Below, piece after piece: positions 26,301 through 38,730 of a stretch of DNA of 64,000 bases (position 1 is its first letter; each line of letters begins with the position of its first letter). The stretch is taken from assembly GCA_013397435.1 (NCBI GenBank), contig VZRG01000290.1, forward strand, positions 242,742-306,741, given 5' to 3'. The DNA comes from Erythrocercus mccallii. Its lineage: Eukaryota; Chordata; Aves; Passeriformes; Dicruridae. A model generated the notes under the pieces. It was not told the DNA's origin. It saw only the letters and a list, made by a program, of their open reading frames with translations, and searched no databases. Made by a program: the position numbers and the translations under genes.

Positions 26301-29300
26301 TATATGTCCTGATAAAAATGCAGCTCCAATCAGCTCTTTCCACATAGACTGGACCACCACTCACACACTCTTGTTGTGACAGGGTTAGGCATGAGGAGAA
26401 ATTTAGTTGGGTTCATTCCATGTCTTACAAGGTTCAACAATGTATTTCAAAGGCTTCTGAAGTCATACTCAGAAATCCTTCTAAAAGTTTCTGAAACCAG
26501 TTTACTTATCCCCCTTGCTTAAACCTATCCATAAACAGAGGTTTCACGTCCTTAAGAAGAAATGCTGTATTGGACAATTGGGACGACAAGTTTTTGAACC
26601 CCTGAAATCTCATACTAGGTATAGTATATAATTTTAGAAGGAAGAATAATAGACATCATGTGGCAAATTAGTATTCAAAATAAAAATAAAATTAAAAGCT
26701 GAAAGAAAACTACTGCCCTTGCTATAGTTTGTGATCAATGGCAAACATATACCCACTGTTTGGGGTGAAATTATTATAACTCTTAGACTCTCGCTCTTTT
26801 CAGACAATAAACATTAATTTTTTTGGTGATTTTCTGAATTAACTTCTTACTCTTATTGAGTAATCTAATTAATTGACACAAACACAATACTAAGATTCAG
26901 GACAATTAGATTATCTTACATTCAAAAAATTGAAACAGATTTTGTGCAATTCTGAGTTTGTTTATATGCTCACACACATTCTTGCATATCTTTAACATGT
27001 ACATAATTGTTTTTAAATATATGACCGTATCTCACCAAAAAAATCTTCAAAACATTATTTTCCTTTGAATTTCCTACCTTAATATAACTAAAATATTAGA
27101 TCTTTTCTTCATATGATAAAGAGCAATAAGAACAGTGACTGTGAGTGTCCATCATATTACTGATACATAAAATATATAAACAAGCTTATGTGTGTATGTG
27201 TACATGCATGCATATTTGTCAATATTTCTGCTTGTCAACTCGGTAATAGATAGAACATCTTTACTGGTAGAATCTGCTTATCCTTAAGATAGCATCCTAA
27301 GGACCTCAGTTTTGATTTGGGTGCTCCTTATGTAATATATATCTTATATATATTTATGTTATATGTAACTAGGTTCAGTTTTTTCCAAATAATGTTTGCC
27401 TTTACTTTTCACACTATTCTGTTCATTGTTTTGAGGGCTGGGCAATATTAAGCCAGCCTGTGCTGAACCAGTGTGACCAAGACAGAATCATTTGCTCTTA
27501 AGAGATAACTTATAATGCAATGACTCACAAACTTAGTGTTTATTTCAGGGGCATGACCTTAAGGAAGTCATTTGACTTCAAAAAGATGTTCCTGTGTACT
27601 TAAGCTCATGTATCATGGTGGTGGATTCACACTGACTCAAGGCTTCTGGCTAATTTAGGTTGATATTTCCAAACTGGGAATCAGAAATATGCTATGAATT
27701 CTCTCGTCCATTTGGCTGATTGAAAAGTCAGCATTTAATCTTCTGATACAGTGTAAAACAGACAGAATGGAAATTGTCTTGTGTTTGCTTTTAATTTCTG
27801 CACATTCTAAACATTAGCAATGCCCTGTACACTCTGTGTAATTGGGAATTATTGCAGTAAATGAGATTCCTTCATCAGTGAAAAAATCTGTATTTATCAA
27901 ACAACTTCTGAAAGCTTCTAAGTGTTATGAATAGAAATGTAAATATTTCAGAGGATTTTATTTTTAATATAGCGTAAATATTTTATCACACACTCAGTTG
28001 TATAAGCTGAATGATCATGCACAAAGAGTGCAACAGTTTAACTTTGTAAAGAAATATAATACATCATTCTGATAATGAGCAAGCAACAAAAATGGAATTT
28101 TATTTTTTCTCACTGTTTTAGTGACATGCGCTGTGCTTTCATCTGAAATGTTGGGGTATTACAAAGATTTAAATTCTCAATATCTAGTCTTCTAAAAAGG
28201 TCATTCATATTTGCTTCAAGATTGAGATTCGATGACGGAATATATTTATTGGTTAAATCTGGACTCCAGGAGCATTAAGAGAAGGACATCACAAAATTTC
28301 CCATAGGTATATCTTGGCAATGAAAGCCTGCAGTATTGCAAGTATATGTTGAATATAGTAACAGTCATGAACCTTTCTTTAAAACTTCCTTAATTTTAAG
28401 TATGATGGCCATTTAGCAGTCACTCATCACCAAAATTAAAGAAAGGAAAAAGAAAAAAGAACACTCCAGTGTGTTGCTACAGAAGAAGTCAGTGAAAAAC
28501 AGTACTTTATCATTTTAGTTATTCAATTTGTGACAGTAATCAGCCACAGCAGGATCTACTGAATGGATCTGACCAATCTTTTTGTTTTCCTTTGTAAATC
28601 CTCTATCTCAGCTCTTGGAAACATCTGAGAAAGGGAGTACAGCAGAAAATTAAAAGAATAAACTTACTTTGCCTGAGCAATAATTATTCAATTACCTTAG
28701 ATTAATCAGTTGAAATGAAAGACCTATTGATATGGGTACATATTTCGTTTCAGTATCACCAAATCCTTACCATAAATATTAGTTGATCATCATTGCTTTT
28801 AATTTTTATAAAATGATTGATTCCCATATTGAAAGGTTTTTCAAAGGGTTTGAAATACGCCGGTGGAAAATAATTTATTATATTGCAAATGAGTATCAGA
28901 GATATTAATTTGTATATTCTTGTCCATTTCTTTTTTTTTTGAGTGCACAGAAGTATTATATTTTTGACAGTCATAACAAAAGAACAAGTGACAATATTTG
29001 AAGTGTTATAATTATTCATGACCTAGGAGGAAGAAAGCCTTCTTTCTCAGTGCACTATCACAGACCAGCCGAAGCATGCACTGTTAAATGGTCAAACATT
29101 CCAGTCATACTTAGGGAACAATTTGGTGTGTGCTAAAGTCAAAAGGAATCTTTCCACTACTCTTTGCATCATCTTGTTGGATCATAGAGATTTTACGCTA
29201 GGGATTTTCTTTTCATTAGGTATGCATGCAAAGCAAACGTGACCTCAATCTTACTATTTAGTACAGATACTTTTATCATAGAAAATAGTAGCAGGTTTTC

Positions 29301-31499
29301 AATCCAATTTGTGGCCTATGTGAGGGAAAAGAAAATAAATAGAAGTCCCTTAAAATATTTCCATTTTTTCTTCCTCTTTTCAGTGCTAGGTGAAATGCCA
29401 ATCTGTTTTCCATTAACTTGCCCTTGATACTGACTTTAATAGTGCCACTATCAGTTTAACAGATAATGCTACATGGCTTTGTCTGATACTATAACATTCT
29501 TGCTTCTTTTCTAATATGATTCCCATTGGTTATTTTCTAACAAAGGTTTGAATTAAACACAGTAGAGAGGCTGTTCAAATAAAAGTATTTTGCATTACTT
29601 CAGACTTGTAATTAATCCATAGGATTCCAGTAGATTGGAGTTTGTTTACTGGCTAGTACTACATTTTTACTGTAAGGTATAATAGGTTTTGGTTTTTCTT
29701 TTTTTCCCCGTACTCTGAGGAAGTATAACCTAACAAAAGAATATGCCTTTTGTCTGGAAGTTTGAATATTTTTAGGTCAATTGATTCACATATATTGCTG
29801 AGTGTGTGTTATTAGGTTAGTCAGCTACTGACAAATGTAGTACAGATTCTAAATAAGATTATTTTTATATCATTATTTACAAATCTGAGTTCTCAGCTGG
29901 GACTAGAGTGATTAGAAAGCACAAACCATTAAAAAAAGTCATGAAGATGTGTTAGCTTGTGGCAAACCAGCAAATCTGTTATCATCTTCAGTTATTTTGT
30001 GTGTGTTTAGAACAGAAAAGTTGCCTATGGCTGAAATTACTCAGTAGAGGCAAACAGTAGACACACATGGCACGTCCATACCATGCACAATGTTCAACGT
30101 GCAAATTAGATTTTGAGTGCTGTCTGATCTGGCTGGCCTCTAGCACAACCTTTGGGTTTATGTCATCTGCACTGACAGACACAAATGCCCAAGGAGCTGC
30201 TCCACCAGAAAGGAATACTCAGTGCCCACTGCTCAAGCCCCTTCCCCCTCTGACATATCCTTACAATGTCTGGCATTGGCAAAGAGTCAATGGTTGCTTG
30301 CATTGAGATACTCCTGCCTGAAGATATCTTTCAATTCCCTTACATTGCCAGAGTGAAGCAGGCTGTATTTGTGAGGGCAAAGCCTGGAATGATTCAAAAT
30401 GTGTTTGCGATAAGAATGTAATGTTCCTACAGCAAATCCAGTCAAGTCCAAAGGGATCCATAAATGGGAGGTTTTTGCCTTATTCATTCACAGCCCAATG
30501 TATACAGGTAAACTGCTGTAAACTTTTGTTTAAAAAAAAAAAGTTGCTACTTATAACAAAGAATGGTAGCCTTGCTTAACAGAAAAACAGTAAACTGAAA
30601 ATGGAGGAGCAGATGTGCTACCCATTCAGTTGACCTTGCTATGATATGGCAGCACCTCATGGAGTGTCAGGACTGGTAATCTCCTGAACAATCAGATCTT
30701 GTAAGAGAGAACACTTAGGAATGACCTTCTGAATATGCGTTAAGAGCTGCTAGCATAGCTCAAATGTTTCAGCTCCCATCTGAAAACCTGATTCCTCAAA
30801 ATCAAGCTTGCAAGTGAACACACTTAAAAAAAAAAAGAAATTCTGTGACCTTATCAAGTCACATGTCACTTCATGTAAGTTGAGTCTTCAGCTTGATTTT
30901 TTTAAAATTCTTATAGATGCCCAAAACCCCAGCTATGCTGACTTCACTCTGCACCTTAAGTAGAACTAAAAAAGTAGTTCACTGAGAGCTAGGTGATGTC
31001 TCTCTTTGTAGTTCCCTCAAATTATTTGATGATAATTCCAATTTCTTACATAAAGTATCAATACAGAATTACCATATTCACTGTGGTCTCCCAAACTGCA
31101 AAGGTCAACCCATGTGGAGGCAATAGCAGTAGCAGTGTCAAAGCTAGCTGTTGTTTTACATTTCAAGGAACCCAAGTTTAAGAAATTATTTCTGTAAGTT
31201 ATCATCTCTATATTTATCGCTATCCAAAAGAGCAGAAGAAAAGCTTTTTTTAAGTATTGAATCAACAATTGCTCAAAATGCGTAGGAAAATTCATGCACA
31301 CCCTGATAGCATTTGCCACAGTGCAGCATTTCTTTCCCACCTTGCTAGCTTTATTGAGTTAGTTGAAGAGGAAAACTTCATTTTTTCCCACCTTTGGTCT
31401 TGGTGAATGAACTTTTAAAGGTGCAAAATGTTTTGTGAATTATAAAAAAAGTTATAGAAATCCACCACCTTCTTTGAGGTCTCTTGATTCCAGAGTGAT

Positions 31500-32020
31500 C
31501 AAGAGCTGCTAAGAGACAGTTGCTTTGTCCCTCCAACAGATATTGGGGTGGTCAAGAACCACCCCCAGAGCTTGTGAACATGATGCTCTCCCAGCTCTCC
31601 CACAGAGGGTTACACCTACTCAGTCTTCCTGCTCAGGTGGCCTGTAGCAGACTCCCCCTATAATGCCACCTGCCCCTGCCTTTCCTTTAAACCTCATCCA
31701 CGAGGTCTCAGTCAGGTCCTCATCCATCCTCAGGTGTCGCTCCATGAGCTCCAGATGGTCGCTGACAGAAAGGATGATGAATCCTCCTGGTGGTCCCTTC
31801 CTGTGCCTTCTAAAAAGCCTGTATTCTTCCACTCCAACACTTCAGTCATAGGAGCTATCCCACAACGTTTCCATAATGCCAGTAAGTTTGAAGGTGTGGG
31901 CACATCTCTAATTCTCTTTTATTCTCCATGGCTGTTGATGCTTGCATAGAGGCATTTAAGGTGAGCTCCTGGTGAACCTGACTTACTGGCTGGAGTGACT
32001 GCAATTCCTTTGTGCTGTTA
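31500..32020 (-). mobile_element. CR1 LINE fragment, ORF2 endonuclease domain
   Basis: Read on the minus strand from 32020, the pieces follow the N-terminal endonuclease of CR1 ORF2: GIAVTPASKSG and LKCLYAS near 31980-31940, IMETLWDSSYD near 31880-31850 (keeping the Glu of the ETWW metal-binding motif), EEYRLFRR near 31830, then GGVCYRPPEQED near 31660-31620, and VLDHPNICWRD near 31545. The GDFNHP active-site block is damaged by a small frameshift, and stops occur, so it is inactive. It keeps the 5' part of ORF2 but lacks RT and tail, the reverse of the usual 5' truncation, which implies a later deletion of the 3' part. Confidence 0.9.
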
Positions 32021-32379
32021 TGTAAGAAAAAGAAACCAGTCAACCTCCACTTTTCATTACTTGGCATGAATTTAACATAGTTTTAAGTCAAAGTAAGAAA
32101 AAGAGCCATAAAACCAATGTAACGTGGAAAAATAACTGTGCCTAGTTACATTTATTACATATAGGTATATTAGTTTTAAACATGTATTGCGATGGTGTCC
32201 AAAGATGTCAGTAAAAGCTAAGACCTGAGTGGAGATCAGGAAGAAATTATCTCTACCAGAGTTTATATTTTAAATATCACACAAGAAGATGAAAGTTGAG
32301 AAGGATATGGCCTATAATTAAATGAATATGATGATGACTGATACAATTTTATTTCTTAATTATGTTTGTTGTAGCTGCT

Positions 32380-32790
32380 TTTCTCTAAATAACTCGTCCC
32401 GAGGAATTATATTATATAATTGCTGAAAATAATTACCAGAAGAAATATCCACAGCTGATGATGTTTTGAAAGTTTTTGATAGATCATATCCAGGTCAGTG
32501 GAATATTTTGCCAATGAGTACTGTGATAGCACTAATGGAAGTCCACCTGAGTTGCCTGGCGATAATATTACCAGCAGACACACTGATAAATTATAATGGG
32601 CACACCAGCAGCAGCAACTACTCCAGAAAAATCCTTAAAGTGAATTTCCTTTAATGGCTGGGAAGACAAATGGCTCACATTTTATCATCGGATTCCTCCT
32701 CTTTCAGAAAATTGCCAATAAACTTTCTGTTCTTAGCTCCAGATTTGGCAGCATCTTGGACATAACAAATTTAACCCATTCAGTAACTTT
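32380..32790. promoter_or_regulatory. Candidate conserved non-coding element
   Basis: This stretch has even base composition, few homopolymers, a CAGCTG E-box near 32453 and several TAAT/ATTA words. It differs in texture from its flanks and does not look like any repeat I know. Without an alignment, conservation is a guess. Confidence 0.2.
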
Positions 32791-35700
32791 AATATGTTTG
32801 TTTATTTATGTCAGTTATTTGTTCAAACTCTTCTTCAGTCAACCAATCCTATGTATTTTTATATCTGAAATTAGGATAATTTGGTTTAAGAAACAACTCA
32901 AGTAGTGTTTCTGAGGAAGTCAGATGCCTTTAAAATTATTTAGAAGAGTTTGCCTGTATTGTAAGCACCTAAATTCTTGAGGTACTTCCCATTTAGACGT
33001 AAGAGTTTCTCTCTGGTCTTTCTAGACTGACTCTGCATGAACATCTTGTACCTGACTCTTCCTAAACTCAGACGGAACCCCAGAGAACTAGCTGTGGGCA
33101 CACAAACGTTACCAAATTCCTGTGGCTTAATGACCCACATCACGTTGGCTCAGCTTGCTTGCTCTGTTAGCACTCCGATTTTCTTTTACTTAGCAAACAG
33201 TACCAACAGACACAGTTTGAGACATTATTTCCCCATACTAACTTGTTTGCTCTTTTTCTACTGCTGAAGATCATCCTTGATCATCAGTGTGGCAGAATAA
33301 ATATTCCTTTTCTCCTACAGATTAGTTTAAACTACTATTCACTGCTCATTTTGTCTAGTCTGTTGCCTTACGATAAGTGGTTAACGCACATGCAAACTTT
33401 TCTTCTGCTAATTTAATTTCAGGGAATTATGACCTCTGTCAGAGGTGTGGTACTAAAGCTGGAGTTAGTTTCACTAATGCTTGTCTGTAAATGCCTTTAG
33501 CTCTTTCAATTACAAAGTAAAACACTTAAAATTTGTGTGAAGGAAATTGCCTCGCATTTGGGATGGGCTAACAATGTGCTGATGAATAGCTGGCTAAGCT
33601 GACAGGCTGAACTTGACAGAGTTCTCACAGCTTGGGGACCTCACACTCTGGTCTGGTAAGTGGCTTGCTACTGGAAGCATTTCAAATATTATTTATGTGT
33701 AACCATATCTTCTTATAAAAACACTGTCAGAGACATAAATATTTCCAGAATTGCCTGGTCACTGTGTAGTAGCTCCTTTTGCTAAAGTATTCAGTGAGAG
33801 AAGTTGTGAGACTTGGATTCAATGCCTTCATCAGTCTGTAGACTTTCAAAAATATATTCTCAATAGACTGCAGTACAATAGATTCTAGTTTGGGTAGAAA
33901 GCACTCTCCATAGTCCAGCTGAAACTGTACTTTGGGTAGCAAAAAAACCAGGATAATTTTGCCTAGGAAAAGCATGAACAATACAACCCAGTGAGAAAAG
34001 CATTTGGGAAAAGTATTTGGAAATACCTACTACTGAGATTGCATTTTATGTAATTATCTTGCAAATAGGAAAATAGTTCCAACACTTCTGATCTTCTAAT
34101 TGTCTCTTGTTGTAGTCCAAAAGTAGACATTTTCTAACAGCCTCTAATAATGATTTTTCAGAAAACTTACTTGCTGTTTGAAGCTTGCAGCTCTAGTGTT
34201 CTTTTGAAGTCCTCAGGTCTATGAGCAATGTCTTACAGACCACAAGTTGTTAAAGGAATTACCTGCAGAGCTATTATATTTGGTGTTGAACATCCAGATC
34301 CCTAATATTGTGGTTGTAGATTAAAAGTTGTTGAAGAGAGTTGAATTGTGAATGAATGTGAGCTATGACATATGCCTTAGGTATTTAGACACTTCATTTT
34401 GTTTCTCTCTGCTTTAATTTAATGCTATTTCTGCTTTCCTTCCTGTGCTATTCAAGTGCAGTTAAAGATTCACATGTATACTGGTAAACTGATATCTTAT
34501 ACAGCATTAGGCATATGATTTTCTGTAATCCTTAAATTTTGCTATAAATAATTCTAATATTAATAACTCATCAGTCTGCATTACACTTTAAAATTGAAAA
34601 GTTTGCACTTAGGTTGTAAGAACTTATTCCAAGGTAACTTTCCGCCCATTTCTAATCTAAAAGACAATAGAAGCAGGGATGGATTAGTAGCCTCTGGTTA
34701 ACATAATCTTTCCTATCAATGAAAGTTACTGACCACATTTATCAAGACCATATCAAGATTTCCATGGGTAGGTAGGGCAAACTTCACTTTCTGTGTTTAT
34801 GTTAGTGGTTCATGGAATTGTCCCAAAAGTATTAATCTGAATCAAAATCTGACCATACAAACCCCTAAAAATGGGATTATTATATAACACAGGGAATAAT
34901 TAGACCTACTATTGAATACTTTTGTCTGTTTGTCTGAGGTATAAGTTTTTTTAATGCTATTAATCATATTCACTACCATAGGACTGAGGGAGTCTGATTA
35001 CAACATGTCTGTACAATGCCTAATTCAGAAGATACATGGGTTCATCCTGCAGAGCTGCAAATGGCAATGGGGATGTAGACTGTGACTGTGTAGAGGGATT
35101 TTCTTGACTCACTACAGCTATAAATATCACCTCAGGCCTTGTGCTCTGTTGATTAGATGCTGTGGTTTCTGCAAAAATTTCATGGGTACAGCAAAGTTTC
35201 AGCTGTCTGAAACATACTGTGCAGAAATTCACTGTATATCCTTTTTACATATATCCAAACTTGCAAAATGAAGATAACCATTAAATTCATCCCACAATTA
35301 ACTTTTCTTTTTCTGAATGGTATTTTGAAAAATAAAGATGCAACACTATAGAAATACTGGTATTGCGGTACTGTTAGATATTGATCAGAAGTTTGACTCC
35401 TTAATTAGGTCTGGTTTCTGATGAAAGCAAGAACCTTGTTTTGCGTGATCATCAATAAAAAGAGAGAGTATGCAAAAACAGGAGTCAGTGGAAAGAACAT
35501 TGTTAACTTAGGGAGGACCTTCAGAAAACAAGTATTAGCTTTTAAAATTATTATTCCCTTTTTTTTCTGGAAAAAAACCTGCAATGGTTAAGCATGTAAG
35601 ATCTCAATGAAAACACTAAATAATTGTAGGAAAAATTTGCAAATGCTATCTCTACTGAAAAATATTAGTGACAACCAGTTTTCTATAGGTGTTAGGAAAC

Positions 35701-36336
35701 ATTCTTGTGAATCAATCTCTTTATAGAATAACTGTATTAAAACTGAGAATATAGATCACACCTTAAGATGAGAGTTTCTTTTTTGTAACTCAAGGAAAAA
35801 AAATTGGTATCATAATTAGTAACCAGGAACATGAGTTCTCAGCTCACATAAAAGCCAAGATCAAACATACTCCTTTTAAAAATAAAAGTGAGAGTTTGAA
35901 GTAAAATACTGTGTTAATGTGAGTCCAGTGACAATTCCATACCCTATTCCAGAGTTGACATTTTTAAAAGGATATTGATAAATGGTGAAGTTTGAGAAAA
36001 TCCTAACAAGGATGAATCATAGTCAGGAAAGCCTGCTTTGTAGTAAGAGACTAACGAAACAGAACCTAATTATCTCAACAATAAGAAGGTTAGAAGGCTG
36101 GCTAATCATGATCTATGAAGTATATAAGCTGAAAGAAGGAGGTATGGAGCCAAAGTGAAGTTCAGTTTCTTTAAGACTACATGCCAGGAGTGGGACTTTG
36201 AGAGTAAGAGTAATTAAGTACTGGTTAAATTTACTCAGATATTGTAGAATTTGCACAATGAGAAATATTCACCTTTAAAAAAAACCCCAAGTGACCTCAT
36301 TCACTTTAGTTCAACAATAAGTAAAAGTCTTCATAA

Positions 36337-36425
36337 AAAAAAAACAATAACAAAACAAACAAACCAAAACCATAAAACTCCCATAAACCCTACCCCCCCC
36401 CAAAAAAAAATCAAACCAAGCTGAA
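36337..36425. repeat. A-rich/C-rich low-complexity tract
   Basis: A runs mixed with AAC and AAACC words are followed by a run of nine C and then nine A (about 36393-36410). It may be the remnant of a poly(A)-like tail, but no body is recognisable beside it. Confidence 0.8.
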
Positions 36426-37642
36426 AACAAAACCAATGGAACACTTGGGCCAAATGATACAAAATATCTCAGTAGATAATTTAATAGTGTTTTTGAGCAT
36501 TGTCTTTACACAAGGTGGACCAGAGCCCATAAACTGCTTCCACTTCACCAGAACTGAATACTGTGTCTGTTAAAGTCAATGTCTGTACCTGCCTCAGGCA
36601 GCTTAAGGTTGCATCTCAGAAGCTTTTTAGTACAAATTCCCATATTTTGTTCTCTGAAAAAACATTAAATACATGAAGTGATCTTAATGTATTATTTTCT
36701 ATGTCTCCTTTGTCAGAAGGAGAAAGCGACTCTAAAAGTTTTAGTGAAAAACTCCAAGGACAATGCAGATAGAATGTAACTAAAAAGGCATGTATCATGA
36801 CTAAAACCATATCTTTGGGAAACCCTAGTGAGTATTAGTTCTCACAGTACACTACTCTGAAATTATCTCACTGGTCATGCAGATGGGACTCTACAGTATA
36901 TTTTTGATTTATCTGGCATGTAGCAGAGTCAGCAATGCAGTAAGCATTTAATTTTACTATAAATGAAAGATTTTGAATTTGAAAATATAGATGTGATTTT
37001 TCTGTGTTGCAATTTTGTTATTCTCTGTAATTTTCTATAAAAATAGTTATCAATCAAGTTTCTCCTTGATGAGCAAACCATAAGAGGATAAGTCACATAG
37101 GAAACAAATTTCTTTCTTGAAATTTAATAGCACCATTTTGGGGCTACTCAACTACGAGACATTTATTGTTTTTCCCAAATCTTAATTTTCTGCAGGTTCA
37201 TTTCAAAATAATCTCTGGATTTTTCTTATCTCCTTGGTGGATATGGTGAACTCATTCTATTTGCTTTTGTTTTATGTTCTGTAGCTTGGCATTAATTTCT
37301 TTTGCAGTTCTCATTTGCTTGGAGTCTTACAAAGGACAATGTCTGCTGTGTGTTGTCACCCTTGCACCCAGGAAGCAAGCTCACCTGGTGACCTGAGAAT
37401 GGGGTCCACCAAAGTTGAGTTTTTTGCACCATGAAGCTAGTGAAACATAACATTACAACTGCATAAAGTGTATTAGGACCATGCTGGCTCATCCTTGCAT
37501 AAAAAGAAATCTAAGTCAGTTGACACTATGCAAATTGGAGTAAGAAGACCAAGCAGGAAATAGAGAGGGGTAAGAAGTCAATTTCTGTTCATGCAGTTGT
37601 AGAAAGCTCCTCTTGCACAGCATTCAGTTAGTATTTTAACAC

Positions 37643-38672
37643 ACAGAATCAGCAACATTGAAAGAGATCTTCAGGATCATCTTCACAGAATCACAGAACA
37701 TTCTGAGCTGCAAGGGACCCACAAGAATCATCGATTCCCCACTGTTAGGTGAATGGCCTGTGCAGGGATTGAGACCACAAACTTGGCAATATTATCACCC
37801 ATCTCTAACCAACAGAGCCAATCCCAGGGCTATCCAGTCCCACATCAACCCAGCACAACTACAATACTCCCTAAACAATGTCCCCAAATGCCACATCCAG
37901 ACCTCTTGAATACTTCTAGAGACAGTGACTCCACCACTTCCCTGGGCAACTTGTTCCAATGCCCAACTACTTTTTTAGTGATTTTTTTTTTCTGATAGCT
38001 AATCTGAACCCCCCCAGTACAATTTAAGGCCATTTTTCTTGTCCTTTCACTTGAGACATGGAAGAAGAGACCAACCCTCATCAACCCACTACAATCTTGT
38101 TTCAGGTAGTTGTAGAGAGCAATGTCTCCCCTGACCTTTCTCTTCTTCAGACTAAACACTCCTACTCCCTCAATCACTCCTTATGGGACATGTTTTCTAG
38201 ACACTTTACCAGCTTTGTTTCCCTTCTGGGGACACACTCCACCACCTCAATGACCTTTCTGAAGTGAGCAGCCCAAAACTGAACACAGGATTCAAAGTGT
38301 GGACCAATCAATGCTCAGTACAGGGGGACAATCAATTTCCTAGTACTGGTGGCCATACTCTGAGCAATTCTCAATATGCTCTTCCCCAGGGTGGTAGCTC
38401 TTCATGGAGCTGTTGTAACCCAAGGGTAGGACTTTGCCTTATTGAATCTCACAAAGCTAGTCTTGGCCCATCAATCCATCCTGTCCAGATGCCTCTGCAG
38501 AGCCTTCCTACCCTCAAGCAGATCAACACTCCCATCTAACTTAGTGTCACCTGCAAACTTACTGTGGATGCATATGATCCCATTGTCCAAACCACTGATA
38601 AAGGTCTGGTCAAAATTATGAGCCCTGGGGAACACCACTAGTGACCAGCTGCCAGCTGTATTTAGTTCCATT
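37643..38672 (-). mobile_element. CR1 LINE, about 0.9 kb, interrupted by a SINE
   Basis: The minus strand from 38672 reads as CR1 ORF2: KFAGDTKLDGSVDLLEGRK (38562 leftward), IALYNYLK and VGLFFHVSS near 38100, and VVGHWNKLPREVVESLSLE near 37960. This is the RT core through the C-terminus. The catalytic FADD motif reads F-A-G-D at 38546-38557, so the first Asp is lost. The 3' tail is split: 37643-37681 ends in GATCATC, and the matching continuation CCAGTCCCACATCAACCC resumes at about 37833, with the SINE at 37682-37827 in between. Stops and frameshifts are present. The right edge stops abruptly inside the RT, consistent with 5' truncation. Confidence 0.93.
37682..37827 (-). mobile_element. tRNA-Ile-headed SINE with CR1 tail (TguSINE1-like)
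   Basis: On the minus strand the first about 75 bases (37827 to about 37753) align by eye to a tRNA-Ile(AAT) gene. The A box is TGGCTCTGTTGG (37809-37820), then GTTAGAG, the AAT anticodon position is at 37791-37793, then GCCAAG, and a decayed B box GGTCTCAATCC sits at 37766-37776. After a short linker the element ends in CR1-type tail text (GGGACCC..., then ATTCTGTGA words) at 37738-37682. A tRNA head joined to a LINE tail is the standard SINE plan. This combination is known as TguSINE1 from passerine birds, mobilised by CR1. B-box decay suggests that it is no longer transcribed. Confidence 0.85.
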
Positions 38673-38730
38673 TAGTTAATTTTGAATATGAACTGTTTGG
38701 AATGAATAAAAAAAAAAATAAACAAAATTG

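Larger units (their letters stand above)
19966..31499. other. Long repeat-poor AT-rich DNA, no recognisable gene
   Basis: I recognised no LINE, LTR or SINE in 11.5 kb. The longest ORF (22668-23027 plus, 119 codons) has no recognisable domain and is within chance expectation. It includes a (TTTA)5 run at 21961-21982, a 29-base alternating purine/pyrimidine run at 27187-27215, and balanced-composition patches at about 22090-22250, 22980-23340 and 30000-30480 that might be conserved non-coding elements. Confidence 0.5.
32021..37642. other. AT-rich unique DNA without a recognisable gene
   Basis: No coding content was recognised. The segment 32380-32790 has balanced composition and may be a conserved non-coding element. 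An A-rich and C-rich simple stretch lies at about 36337-36425. Confidence 0.5.

Noticed and set aside
37753..37827. A functional tRNA-Ile gene
   Set aside because: The A box and anticodon position are kept, but the B box and acceptor stem are decayed and the sequence runs into a CR1 tail, so it is a SINE head.
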